Of a DNA stretch of 64,000 nt, positions 17,299 to 24,551 are shown in pieces (within the stretch, counting starts at the first letter, position 1; each line of letters opens with the position of its first letter). The notes beneath the pieces are model-generated. The model was not told the DNA's origin. It ran no database searches and saw only the letters and a list, made by a program, of their open reading frames with translations. A program made the translations under genes and the position numbers. The DNA is taken from positions 434,001 to 498,000 of the forward strand of contig NZ_JGVU02000006.1 of the NCBI RefSeq assembly GCF_000708755.2, given 5' to 3'. Origin of the DNA: Metabacillus indicus LMG 22858. GTDB taxonomy: Bacteria; Bacillota; Bacilli; Bacillales; Bacillaceae.

Positions 17299-17324
17299 TT
17301 TCCCTTTAGAATTCCTGCTGAAAC
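17299..17324 (-). promoter_or_regulatory. Candidate SigB promoter of hpf
   Basis: Minus strand GTTTCA (17319-17324), 14-bp spacer, GGGAAA (17299-17304), against consensus GTTTAA / GGGTAT. B. subtilis yvyD is SigB-controlled, which supports the assignment; the -10 match is only moderate. Confidence 0.45.
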
Positions 17325-17450
17325 GTAAAAATAATGTTAAAACAATGTGAAATTTGTTGAAGTTTGCGGTTCAGAAGGAAAGGATGTGAATAGAGTATGC
17401 GAGGGTGGTTTGATTTATTCTGTGAAAAAAAAGACTGATTTTATGAAATC

Positions 17451-17580
17451 GTACCCGTTCCCTTGCGCTCCAGTCACTTGCTTTCCGCGGGGAGTGCCGG
17501 GAGCCTCCTCGGCCAGCCTGCGGGGTCTCCCGTGCCCTCTTTATCCCGCAGGAGTCAAGTGCCTTCCGCTTCAGTACACT
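17451..17580. repeat. Structured dispersed repeat, copy 2 (about 130 bp)
   Basis: Same element as 2486-2615. The outer stem is CACTTG / CAAGTG where copy 1 has AACTTG / CAAGTT, a compensatory pair change. The inner stems GCGGG / CCCGC and CGGGAG / CTCCCG are kept. It lies in the gap between hpf and the gene after fliT; frames across it are not genes. Confidence 0.8.
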
Positions 17581-17615
17581 TATACATCTTCCATTACAAC
17601 CACTCCTAATAAAAA

Positions 17616-17646
17616 ACAAAAATCCCGTCCTTATTCTGGCGGGATC
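17616..17646 (-). terminator. Intrinsic terminator of the flaG-fliDST transcript
   Basis: Stem ATCCCG / CGGGAT with a 12-nt loop, then TTTTTGTTTTTT on the minus strand. It overlaps the stop of the last gene. Confidence 0.75.
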
Positions 17647-18034
17647 AGTGAAGCAGGTATGGGAGCAGGCATGTTTGGATGTCTCTCTTCCAGGCTGTAT
17701 AGAGATGGGATAATCTTTTTAAATAGGCATGGAAAAGGTGGGACCCGCCTTCTGGCGCCGGTCTTAGTTCTTCGAGCATGTCATCAAAGAGAAGAATGGC
17801 CTTTTGGAGATCTGGATTGCTGCGGGCCGCATGCATCATGGAGCTGTGAACGGCATCCACCTGTATGAAGGCGTCCATCAGATCGTCCATAATCTGCTCG
17901 CGATTTGTATATTCCATGCTTTCATAGCTTTTGATCAGATAATAAAAACACTCTTCGATTGTGTTCAGCAGCTCATTATAGGAAAGGAAAAGCTCGTAAT
18001 CGCTTTGAGTTATGGCGTCACTTGCGCTTATCAT
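17645..18034 (-). CDS. Small helical protein at the end of the fliDST operon, unknown function
   Basis: About 129 residues if the ATG at 18034 is used; the frame extends to 18076 but that part lies inside fliT. The protein is almost wholly helical and acidic (YELFLSYNELLNTIEECFYYLIKSYESMEY) with a conserved-looking DAFIQVDAVHSSMM segment. It overlaps fliT by 17 nt and ends at the operon terminator, so it is co-translated with flagellar chaperones. B. subtilis has no gene I recognise at this place. A flagellar chaperone-like role is a guess from context. Confidence 0.6.
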   Translation of the reverse strand: MISASDAITQSDYELFLSYNELLNTIEECFYYLIKSYESMEYTNREQIMDDLMDAFIQVDAVHSSMMHAARSNPDLQKAILLFDDMLEELRPAPEGGSHLFHAYLKRLSHLYTAWKRDIQTCLLPYLLH

Positions 18035-18368
18035 AATACATTCCGTCAATGGCTGTGCTCTGGTAGGGGTTTGCATATTTCTGGCCGGAGGCTTTTTGCA
18101 GCTTCAATTTTGTCATATCTTCTTTAATCTCATTCTGCACAGCTTTCAGTTTTTCATGGATAACCGCGTTCCATTCCGTGATTTCTTTTCCCAGCTGTTT
18201 TTCCTGCTGGGTGTATGGCGGCTTCAGGTTTGAGATCAGCACTTCCCGCTGTTCAATCCACTGCTGGATGTTCAGGATGTAGCTGTCCCTCATGTCCTTT
18301 TGCTGTGAGCCGTTCACTTCACTCAGCAGCTGGTGAGTAAGCTGATGCAGTTTTTCAACAGCGCTCAT
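18018..18368 (-). CDS. fliT: FliT, flagellar export chaperone
   Basis: A 116-residue helical protein following fliS. The frame is open to 18428, but ATG 18366-18368 overlaps the fliS stop (TGATGA), and the preceding residues are fliS sequence in another frame. Family features are weak; helices with QQWIEQREVLISNLKPP fit Bacillus FliT, which binds the FliD C-terminus. Identity rests mainly on position and length. Confidence 0.82.
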   Translation of the reverse strand: MSAVEKLHQLTHQLLSEVNGSQQKDMRDSYILNIQQWIEQREVLISNLKPPYTQQEKQLGKEITEWNAVIHEKLKAVQNEIKEDMTKLKLQKASGQKYANPYQSTAIDGMYYDKRK

Positions 18369-18769
18369 CAGATCGGGCCGCCCTGTCCGAACTGCTGCCT
18401 GCGGGCGGATTGGATGACCTGTTTCCACGCATCGCGGAATTCGGTTACATATCCCTCTGCTTCAGAGAGAATCTCCGGATCATTTGAGATATTCGCTTCT
18501 ACGAGCCTGCGGTTGATGTATTCATACATCTGCATCATCGACCCGGAAACCTCAGCTTCAGGGTTCAATGTAATCATCAATTCTTGAATAATGCGCTGCG
18601 CCTTTTGAAGATTGATGTTTTTTTCCTGAACCTGTTTCTGTTCCATCGCTGTTCGTGCCTGTTTAATAAATTTGAGGCAGCCGTTATAAAGCATCAGTGT
18701 CAGCTCGCCTGGAGATGCCGTGCTTACTGAATTCTGCTGGTACGCCTGATAAGGATTTGTCAATGCCAT
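18368..18769 (-). CDS. fliS: FliS, flagellin-specific chaperone
   Basis: A 133-residue helical bundle. It starts NPYQAYQQNSVSTASPGELTLMLYNGCLKFI, the FliS signature. FliS binds the disordered C-terminus of flagellin before export, and in Bacillus also aids FliW release. Directly downstream of fliD and overlapped by fliT. Confidence 0.96.
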   Translation of the reverse strand: MALTNPYQAYQQNSVSTASPGELTLMLYNGCLKFIKQARTAMEQKQVQEKNINLQKAQRIIQELMITLNPEAEVSGSMMQMYEYINRRLVEANISNDPEILSEAEGYVTEFRDAWKQVIQSARRQQFGQGGPI

Positions 18770-18785
18770 CGTGTTAACTCCTTTT

Positions 18786-20564
18786 TTAGCCGAATTGCTG
18801 CATTAAATAACTCATTTGTTCGTTGGATCGCTGAATCGCTTTTTCCATCGCCGTAAACTGCGCCCAGTAGCGATCCTCTACTTGCGTCAGCCTGTCTTCA
18901 AAACGCGTGATCTGATTATCAATGGATGAGAGATTTCTCCCGATCGTAAATTGCTGGCTTGTGGAACTGGACGTGCCTGCTTTGGCATTAAGCTTGTCCA
19001 TCGTTGTTTTTAAATTGTCATACAGGTTGGTAACAATCCCTTTTTCTCCGCTCGTCGGGCCATTGCTTGTGAACAGCTTCTCTACGCCTTCCGGATTTTC
19101 TTCAATTGCTTTTTTCAGCTTGGCCTCATCAATAATAAGCTTTCCGCCCTCCCGATAGTTCGTGGAGGTCGTGATTCCGATATTGGAAAGATGGGTAAAA
19201 GATGTGCCTGATGCTGAAGACAGCGTTGAAGAGAAATCTGAGCGCATCTGGCTGAGAGTACTTGTCAAAATCGAGTCTTTTCTGAGCATCCCGCTCTTCG
19301 CCTTTTCATCCCACTGCTCCTGCTGCTTGTCAGACAGAGCTTCGCGTTCTTCGTCAGAAAGCGGCTGATAGTCGCGGTAGCGGGTTTCATCTGTTTTCGT
19401 CTGGATTTTGGCAATGGTTTCGTTGTAAAGGGTGACGAATTTTTTGATGTTGTCAAAAACGGCATTTGTATCGTTTGTCACATTAATGGCGACAGGCGGT
19501 TCTGCAGCCGTGAACGTGTTTTTCAGGGTAAAGGTAACCCCGCTCATTTCAAACGTGTTGGACGTCCGCTCTGTTTCAAGTCCGTTGATCGTGAACTTCG
19601 CGTTTTGCCCGCCCGTTTCTGTGCCTGAGCCAAATCTCAGGACGTTATTCAGGAAGCCCGCGGATGTAATGATTTCATTTCCGGCTTTGTTAAAATCACC
19701 GGTTTCTTTTCTCGTCAGTGTAATCTTGTCTGAGAAAGAATCATACAGGGCCGTCACGCCGAGAGAAGATGAATTGATTTTTGCAAAGACGTTGTTCAAT
19801 GATTCTGTGCCCTGAATCAGGAAGTTCTCTTTTTTGAGACCTGCTGAAGTATGGGTCTGCATGTCAAAAGAGAAGTACTGGTCTGTACTCTCAATCACGT
19901 AATCCGCTTTGATGACGCTTCCTTTTTTGATCGTTTCGCCGAACATCAGGTTGCCGTCTGTATCAAGTGCAGCTTCTCCCGCTTGAGGAGTACCCGTCAC
20001 AAGCTTAAAAGATTTTCCGTCCACTTTGATAATCGCGTCTTTATCAACATTTTTCAGCACTTGCCCGGTTTCAAGTGTCAGCTTAAATGACGTCCCGTCA
20101 GCCGCGGCAGTGACTGCCTGATTTTTAACGGTTCCTGTCTGCCAGTTGAAGTTCGTGTTGGCAAACGAATCTTTTATATCCTGGAGAGCTTTGGACGGGT
20201 CGACCTTTTGGCCGGATGCAGAGATAGCTCCGGCATTCACCTTCGTCGCTGCCGTTGCAAGCTGATCTACTTTCGAGATGCTGTAGGACGCCTGGCTCGC
20301 TGCACTGGTTGCAGTGGCTGTCACCTTATCGGCATTGGAGCTGTTCGTCGTCCGTGCCCGGTAGTTGCTCGAGAGCTTCATATCAAACGCAGCATTCCGG
20401 AATGAAAACAGCAGGCTGTTCATCTCGCGGTAGCCGTCGCGCTGCCACTCAAGCACCTGCTTGTTCTGCTTCAGCTTATCAAGCGGCATTCTCTCCGCCT
20501 TCATCAAATCTGCCACGAGCGAATCAATGTCCATTCCGCTCGCCAAACCGCCGATTCTGACCAT
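18786..20564 (-). CDS. fliD: FliD, flagellar filament cap
   Basis: A 592-residue hook-associated protein 2. N-terminal RIGGLASGMDIDSLV and C-terminal FTAMEKAIQRSNEQMSYLMQQFG are conserved D0 ends; the middle is variable. B. subtilis FliD has about 498 residues, so the exposed middle domains are larger here. The cap guides flagellin folding at the filament tip. Second gene of the flaG-fliD-fliS-fliT unit. Confidence 0.95.
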   Translation of the reverse strand: MVRIGGLASGMDIDSLVADLMKAERMPLDKLKQNKQVLEWQRDGYREMNSLLFSFRNAAFDMKLSSNYRARTTNSSNADKVTATATSAASQASYSISKVDQLATAATKVNAGAISASGQKVDPSKALQDIKDSFANTNFNWQTGTVKNQAVTAAADGTSFKLTLETGQVLKNVDKDAIIKVDGKSFKLVTGTPQAGEAALDTDGNLMFGETIKKGSVIKADYVIESTDQYFSFDMQTHTSAGLKKENFLIQGTESLNNVFAKINSSSLGVTALYDSFSDKITLTRKETGDFNKAGNEIITSAGFLNNVLRFGSGTETGGQNAKFTINGLETERTSNTFEMSGVTFTLKNTFTAAEPPVAINVTNDTNAVFDNIKKFVTLYNETIAKIQTKTDETRYRDYQPLSDEEREALSDKQQEQWDEKAKSGMLRKDSILTSTLSQMRSDFSSTLSSASGTSFTHLSNIGITTSTNYREGGKLIIDEAKLKKAIEENPEGVEKLFTSNGPTSGEKGIVTNLYDNLKTTMDKLNAKAGTSSSTSQQFTIGRNLSSIDNQITRFEDRLTQVEDRYWAQFTAMEKAIQRSNEQMSYLMQQFG

Positions 20565-20578
20565 GTACCTTCACCTCT

Positions 20579-20911
20579 CTAAATTTTCTTATCTACTACA
20601 AATCCCAGGAACTCCGTTAATGCTGCGTACAAATCCAGCATCTTCTTCGACGGAATCTCCCGGACAATTTCCTTCGTCTGACTGTCTACCACCGTCACAT
20701 AATACTCATTCAGCTTCTCATGCAGCTGAAACTGAATCGACGTATTCGCCGGCTGTAGAAACTCATTGATGCTGATCACCGCTTTTTCAATCTCTTCTTT
20801 CGGAAAAGCAGGAATATATTCTTCTTTACTTCCTTCTTGTATGGTTACGGGCTTCGTGTCAATTTCTGAGATGCGCGGACCAGGCTGGGATGACATTTTC
20901 TCAATCATCAT
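20579..20911 (-). CDS. flaG: FlaG (YvyC), flagellar filament-associated protein
   Basis: A 110-residue FlaG-family protein. After a short flexible N-terminus come AVISINEFLQPANTSIQFQLHEKLNEYYVTVVDSQTKEIVREIPSKKMLDLYAALTEF, the FlaG core. AAGGAG lies 9 nt before the ATG. It is first in the operon behind a SigD-type promoter. Precise role unknown; filament length is affected in other bacteria. Confidence 0.92.
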   Translation of the reverse strand: MMIEKMSSQPGPRISEIDTKPVTIQEGSKEEYIPAFPKEEIEKAVISINEFLQPANTSIQFQLHEKLNEYYVTVVDSQTKEIVREIPSKKMLDLYAALTEFLGFVVDKKI

Positions 20912-20946
20912 GATGGGTCGCTCCTTGGATAAATGTTCTATTGGTT

Positions 20947-20972
20947 ATATCGGAGGGATTGGGGAGATTTGA
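20947..20972 (-). promoter_or_regulatory. SigD-type promoter of flaG-fliDST
   Basis: Minus strand TCAA (20969-20972), 14-bp spacer, TCCGATAT (20947-20954); SigD consensus TAAA / GCCGATAT. About 35 nt before flaG. Confidence 0.65.
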
Positions 20973-21005
20973 AGGTTTGGGGAGTTAAAATTGGGCTTAA
21001 ATGTT

Positions 21006-21030
21006 TTGCAATTTTGGAGAAAAATTGCAA
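21006..21030 (-). other. Extra hairpin downstream of the hag terminator
   Basis: Perfect 10-bp stem TTGCAATTTT / AAAATTGCAA with a 5-nt loop. It may act as a second terminator or block 3' exonucleases. Confidence 0.5.
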
Positions 21031-21035
21031 GCAGA

Positions 21036-21063
21036 AAAGACCCTAGCTGGGCTAGAGTCTTTG
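21036..21063 (-). terminator. Intrinsic terminator of hag
   Basis: Minus strand AAGACTCTAGC / GCTAGGGTCTT then TTCTGC, six bases after the stop of hag exon 3. The true 3' end of the gene is therefore downstream of both introns. Confidence 0.85.
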
Positions 21064-21069
21064 ATCCAA

Positions 21070-23109
21070 TTAACGAAGTAATTGAAGAACACCTTGTGGT
21101 TGTTGGTTGGCTTGCTTTGCCGCTATGCCTTTCGGTCATAGAATAGACTATATCTTCACCCTGATCATTCAGGGGCTGGGCACTTCGAACAGTTTGCACT
21201 GCCCTACGAGATTCATAATCATAGCTTGCGCCGTAGACCGTCTTCTCTAGTCGTTGAACCTTCTCCAGAGTTTCCTCCCAGGAGCTTGGCTGCTGATTAT
21301 CCATTGTGTGATCTTCATCATTTTCATACCTTCACGCTGACCGTTTCCAGTTACGTTGTGGTTGAGGAAGCTTTAGGAAGTTCCAGCAATTCACCCAGTT
21401 ATACTCTAGTTCGTTACCAAACTAGACGCCCTTCAATCATTATCTCAAGAGTTGTAAAACCCCTTGAGGCATCTGATTGGATTGAGCCAGCATTGCTTGT
21501 GCTGCTTGAGAAAGAATAGAATTCTTTGTTTGGTTCATCATTTCTTTCGCCATCGTGCGAACATTTACTTTCATAAATGACCAGACTATATCTTCACCCT
21601 CATATTTTCAAGTAGGGGTCGGGCACTTCGGATTCACAATGCTGATGATACATTGCTTCACCTATGGATTTCATCATCATAGCATTCGCCTTAGATGGTA
21701 TATCCTAGTCGTTGAACCTTCTCCACTCTTTCGAGACAGGAGCTTGGCTGCTGATTGCCCAATCTTTTCTTTTGTCAAACCATCACGCTTGTCGTTTCCA
21801 ACTACGTTTTGGTAAGAAAAGCTCTAAGGGGTTTCCAGCAATTCACCCGATAATACTCACTAGCCGTTACCAGCCAGGACGACTGTGCTTGTCACTGCTC
21901 TTAGGCAGCTAAAGCATAATCTACGTCACGGATACGAGATTCCGCAGCAGTTAGGTTTTCAGAAGATGTTCCTAGGTTGTTGATTGTGTGTTCTAGACGG
22001 TTTTGGTAAGCACCTAAACGAGAACGTTCTGCAGAAACTGAAGCAATAGCTTGGTCAACAACTTTAATTGCTGCACTTGCTTTGGTTGAGCTTGAAAGGT
22101 CTAAAGCATATTCTGGGGTTCCAGATGCGCTAGCATCTGTTAATTGATTAGTTGCACCAGTTGCAGTGAAACTAGCACCTGTAACCGCATCATTTGAATC
22201 AATACCAGTTGCAGTTGCACCACCAGTAGTTCCTGAAACTCCTAGAGCAGCAGAACGCATATCATTAATTTCCACTGAGAATTGTTGCCCTTGGTTAGCA
22301 CCGATTTGGAGAGAAACTGCTCCACCTGGAGTAGCAGGGCTTCCTGGAGTTGCTGTTACCTCAGCATTTAGAGAATAAGTGAATGAATCTCCAGTTGTAG
22401 CACTTGCAACACTACTTACATCAACAGTCATACCATCTGTTGTAAAAGTTGTTGTGCCTCCACCAATTGCTGCATCTGTAAGAGCGTCAGTTACCCCACC
22501 ATCAATTGAATAACCAGTAGCCGTTTTTTCTACAGTAAGAGTGGTGTTAGTAGCACCTGAATATGTTCCTTGTAGTGTCATATTACCTGTTGCCATGTTA
22601 CCAACATCAGCTGTCATGTTTGTTGCTGAAGATAGAGTAGTAGCTGGTGAGCCTGGATTAGCTGGTACTGCTGGTGAACCGGCTCCAGTTTTTGTACCAT
22701 TTAATAATTTTTGAGTATTAAACTCTGTAGTATTTCCAATCCGATTGATTTCAGAAGTTAATTGGTTCATTTCTTTCTGAATTTCACCGCGGTCAGCAGT
22801 TGTATTGGTATCGTTCGAAGCTTGAGTAGACAATTCTTTCATCCGTTGTAGGATACTGTGTGTTTCATTTAAAGCTCCTTCAGCGGTTGCAATTAAAGAA
22901 ATACCATCTTGAGCATTTTTAGAAGCCATGTCTAAACCGCGAATTTGCCCACGCATTTTCTCAGAAATCGCAAGTCCAGCTGCATCGTCACCAGCACGGT
23001 TGATACGCTGACCAGAAGCCAATTTTTCCATTGATTTAGATTGAGCAGCAGAAGCACTGTTCAACTTATTATAAGTATTTAAAGCCGCAATATTATGATT
23101 AATTCTCAT
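21070..23109 (-). CDS. hag: Flagellin, split by two group I introns
   Basis: Exon 1 is 21919-23109 (397 codons, D0/D1 N-terminus MRINHNIAALNTYNKL through AAESRIRDVD). Exon 2 is 21485-21553 (MAKEMMNQTKNSILSQAA-QAMLA). Exon 3 is 21070-21114 (QANQQPQGVLQLLR and TAA). Joined, they give a 434-residue flagellin with the canonical C-terminus. Junctions are inferred from protein homology, a U before each 5' splice site, a G before each 3' splice site, and an equal 8-nt gap between the last intron hairpin and exon. Without removal of intron A, translation would end after five extra residues (YALAA). The middle of exon 1 is a variable surface domain with Pro-Gly-Ser-Pro linkers. AAGGAGG lies 9 nt before the ATG. 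Expression is by SigD, with CsrA control of the leader. Confidence 0.88.
21115..21484 (-). ncRNA. Group I intron B in hag (about 370 nt, no ORF)
   Basis: Core elements on the minus strand: P (GAATTGCTGGAA, 21381-21392), Q (AATCAGCAGCCAAG, 21285-21298), R (GTTCAACGACTAG, 21247-21259) and S (AAGATATAGTC, 21146-21156). A hairpin closed by a GAAA tetraloop (CTATG-A-CC / GG-CATAG) lies after S, then 8 nt to the predicted terminal G. The first 45 nt spell a second flagellin C-terminus (QSNQMPQGVLQLLR and stop). Boundaries are inferred from coding continuity. I could not identify a perfect P1 helix. No endonuclease gene is inside. Confidence 0.85.
21554..21918 (-). ncRNA. Group I intron A in hag (about 365 nt, no ORF)
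   Basis: Core elements on the minus strand: P (GAATTGCTGGAA, 21833-21844), Q (AATCAGCAGCCAAG, 21743-21756), R (GTTCAACGACTAG, 21705-21717) and S (AAGATATAGTC, 21584-21594), in the order and spacing of phage-type (td-like) group I introns. A hairpin CATTTA / TAAATG follows S, then 8 nt to the terminal G at 21554. It interrupts the conserved RDVD-MAKEMM junction of flagellin. It is clearly related to intron B but diverged outside the core. Confidence 0.9.
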
Positions 23110-23115
23110 TACAAA

Positions 23116-23159
23116 TTTCCTCCTTGAAATGGTTGTTTTCTTCCACGTCCTTGTGGAAG
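23116..23159 (-). promoter_or_regulatory. CsrA-binding region in the hag leader
   Basis: A hairpin CTTCCAC / GTGGAAG (23140-23159) exposes AAGGAC in its loop, the classic CsrA site, and a second GGA cluster (CAAGGAGGAAA, 23116-23126) is the ribosome-binding site itself. The two-site layout resembles B. subtilis hag, where CsrA bridges both to block translation until FliW removes it. Confidence 0.8.
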
Positions 23160-23204
23160 GTGTCAGACTGGGCCGAGCCGGCCGTCTGCAGCCCTGCCTG
23201 ACAC
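23160..23204 (-). promoter_or_regulatory. 5'-terminal stem-loop of hag mRNA
   Basis: GTGTCAG pairs with CTGACAC around an inner GC-rich stem (GGCCG / CGGCC). The outer stem begins about 6 nt after the SigD -10, so it sits at the extreme 5' end of the transcript, a place where hairpins stabilise mRNA. Confidence 0.65.
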
Positions 23205-23209
23205 TTTTT

Positions 23210-23235
23210 ATATCGACAGGGAGAGGTATTGTTTA
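23210..23235 (-). promoter_or_regulatory. SigD promoter of hag
   Basis: Minus strand TAAA (23232-23235), 14-bp spacer, GTCGATAT (23210-23217), nearly the SigD consensus. Confidence 0.88.
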
Positions 23236-23256
23236 ATAGAAGAGGGAAAAAAATCA

Positions 23257-23287
23257 TAAAAAAACCTCAAGCTAATGTGCTTAAGGT
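23257..23287 (-). terminator. Intrinsic terminator of csrA
   Basis: Minus strand ACCTTAAGC / GCTTGAGGT followed by TTTTTTTATG at the csrA stop. Confidence 0.8.
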
Positions 23288-23505
23288 TATCTGTTTCTTA
23301 GCTGTGATAAGAGGTCGAGTGTTACGTCCGCCGCTTTGTTGTTTTCTTCCTGGATGGAAAGGTAGATTTCTTTCCGGTGGATTTCGATGTGTTTTGGGGC
23401 GTTGATGCCAATTTTGACCTGGTCGCCTGAGATGGAGATGACGGAGATCTCGATATCGTCGCCGATTTTGATGGCTTCCCCTGTTTTTCTTGTGAGTACG
23501 AGCAT
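23287..23505 (-). CDS. csrA: CsrA, RNA-binding translational repressor
   Basis: A 72-residue protein beginning [22 protein letters not shown], with the RNA-binding edge residues of the family. The start at 23505 overlaps the fliW stop (TGATG) and has GGGAGG 7 nt upstream. CsrA dimers bind GGA motifs in the hag leader and repress flagellin synthesis; FliW antagonises this. Target hairpin and antagonist gene are both within 700 bp. Confidence 0.97.
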   Translation of the reverse strand: MLVLTRKTGEAIKIGDDIEISVISISGDQVKIGINAPKHIEIHRKEIYLSIQEENNKAADVTLDLLSQLRNR

Positions 23506-23933
23506 CAGGCTTCCTCCCACAGGCGGTGTTTGGTTGTGTAGTCTGTTCCACTCAGGATGAGCTGCTTGCCTGTTTTTTGTTTTCGGTTGATGATGACCGG
23601 TCCCTGGAGATTGGCGGTTGAAGCATTGAAGGGATCTGTTACGGTCAGGATGACATAGACTTCAACGTCTTTTTCACTTTCAATGGACAGGGCTTCTTTT
23701 GAGGCTTCGTCTATCTCAAATTCATAGTTTTTGAAAAAGAAAAACGGACTTGTGACGACGAAGGCAGTGGACGGGCTCTGAACTGACTGAAGAATGAAAA
23801 AGGAGGAATCCTCTTCAAGCGGCAAGAGGATAAACGAGCTTTCATCCAAAAAGCCGGGTATGCCATGCTCGAACTTCAGTTTTTCGCCTTCATCAACATC
23901 GACCGTTCCGTGGTACTTCGTTTTGAAAACCAT
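23505..23933 (-). CDS. fliW: FliW, CsrA antagonist and flagellar assembly factor
   Basis: A 142-residue protein ([36 protein letters not shown] and later [19 protein letters not shown] are diagnostic). FliW binds either CsrA or flagellin; when flagellin leaves the cell, freed FliW inhibits CsrA. Coupled to csrA through a 1-nt overlap. Confidence 0.96.
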   Translation of the reverse strand: MVFKTKYHGTVDVDEGEKLKFEHGIPGFLDESSFILLPLEEDSSFFILQSVQSPSTAFVVTSPFFFFKNYEFEIDEASKEALSIESEKDVEVYVILTVTDPFNASTANLQGPVIINRKQKTGKQLILSGTDYTTKHRLWEEA

Positions 23934-23951
23934 GCTTCACGTTCCTTTCTG

Positions 23952-24506
23952 TTAAATGACAAAATCAATTTTCAGCTGATTTCTCTCAGCGAGATGAATG
24001 TTCACGTCTCCGGCCTCATAGTCTATGACCGGCTTATTAGGCGTGCTTTCAATGACGGGTTCATTCGTCTTCACATCAATCTCAACCTCTGCAGGCTGAT
24101 AGGCAAGCTTCACACTGAAATGCGACGGGATAAAGCCGATGTTGAATTGCTTCTCCGGGCGCCCGCTGTTCGTCTTTGCCTGGGCAGTCAGAGGACGGCC
24201 GCCGTTTTCAATCCGCATCTGCTCATCACCCTGCCTGATGCGTCTTGCAATTCCGGAGAGAACATCCTGCCTGCCCATATCGGCAGCTTCTTCGATGCGC
24301 TTTGAAATATGCTTCAAATCGACATCTTCCCGCGCTTTGGTCTGGTCAATTGTGAGCTTGCCCGGTGTGGTCCGGATGGACAGCTCTGCCTTCGGCTGCT
24401 GAATGGAAAGGTCAGCTGGCTTCTGTTCAATGGAGAGCTTAGCGTTCACCGTTTCGATTCCGATTTTGGTAAACCTGCTCTCAAGTCTGATTTGAGGAAT
24501 GTTCAT
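23952..24506 (-). CDS. yviE: YviE-like flagellar-locus protein (DUF6470)
   Basis: A 184-residue protein of unknown function with repeated IxxxxAxLSI / PGKLTIDQ strands in the first 60 residues, a basic helix (GIARRIRQGDEQM) and a C-terminal beta-rich part ending LKIDFVI. Sequence and position between flgL and fliW correspond to B. subtilis yviE. AGGAGTG precedes the start. A terminator lies between flgL and this gene. Confidence 0.85.
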   Translation of the reverse strand: MNIPQIRLESRFTKIGIETVNAKLSIEQKPADLSIQQPKAELSIRTTPGKLTIDQTKAREDVDLKHISKRIEEAADMGRQDVLSGIARRIRQGDEQMRIENGGRPLTAQAKTNSGRPEKQFNIGFIPSHFSVKLAYQPAEVEIDVKTNEPVIESTPNKPVIDYEAGDVNIHLAERNQLKIDFVI

Positions 24507-24518
24507 TATTTCACTCCT

Positions 24519-24551
24519 AGTAAAAAAGCTATCTCTCTAAAAGATAGCTTT
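24519..24551 (-). terminator. Intrinsic terminator-like hairpin between flgL and yviE
   Basis: Minus strand AAAGCTATCT / AGATAGCTTT followed by TTTTAC, starting at the flgL stop and ending just before the yviE ribosome-binding site. It would lower expression of yviE-fliW-csrA relative to flgL unless bypassed. Confidence 0.7.

Noticed and set aside
20945-21304. 119-codon minus-strand frame downstream of hag
   Set aside because: It runs through the core of intron B (elements Q, R and S) and the hag terminator; no ribosome-binding site and no protein-like sequence.
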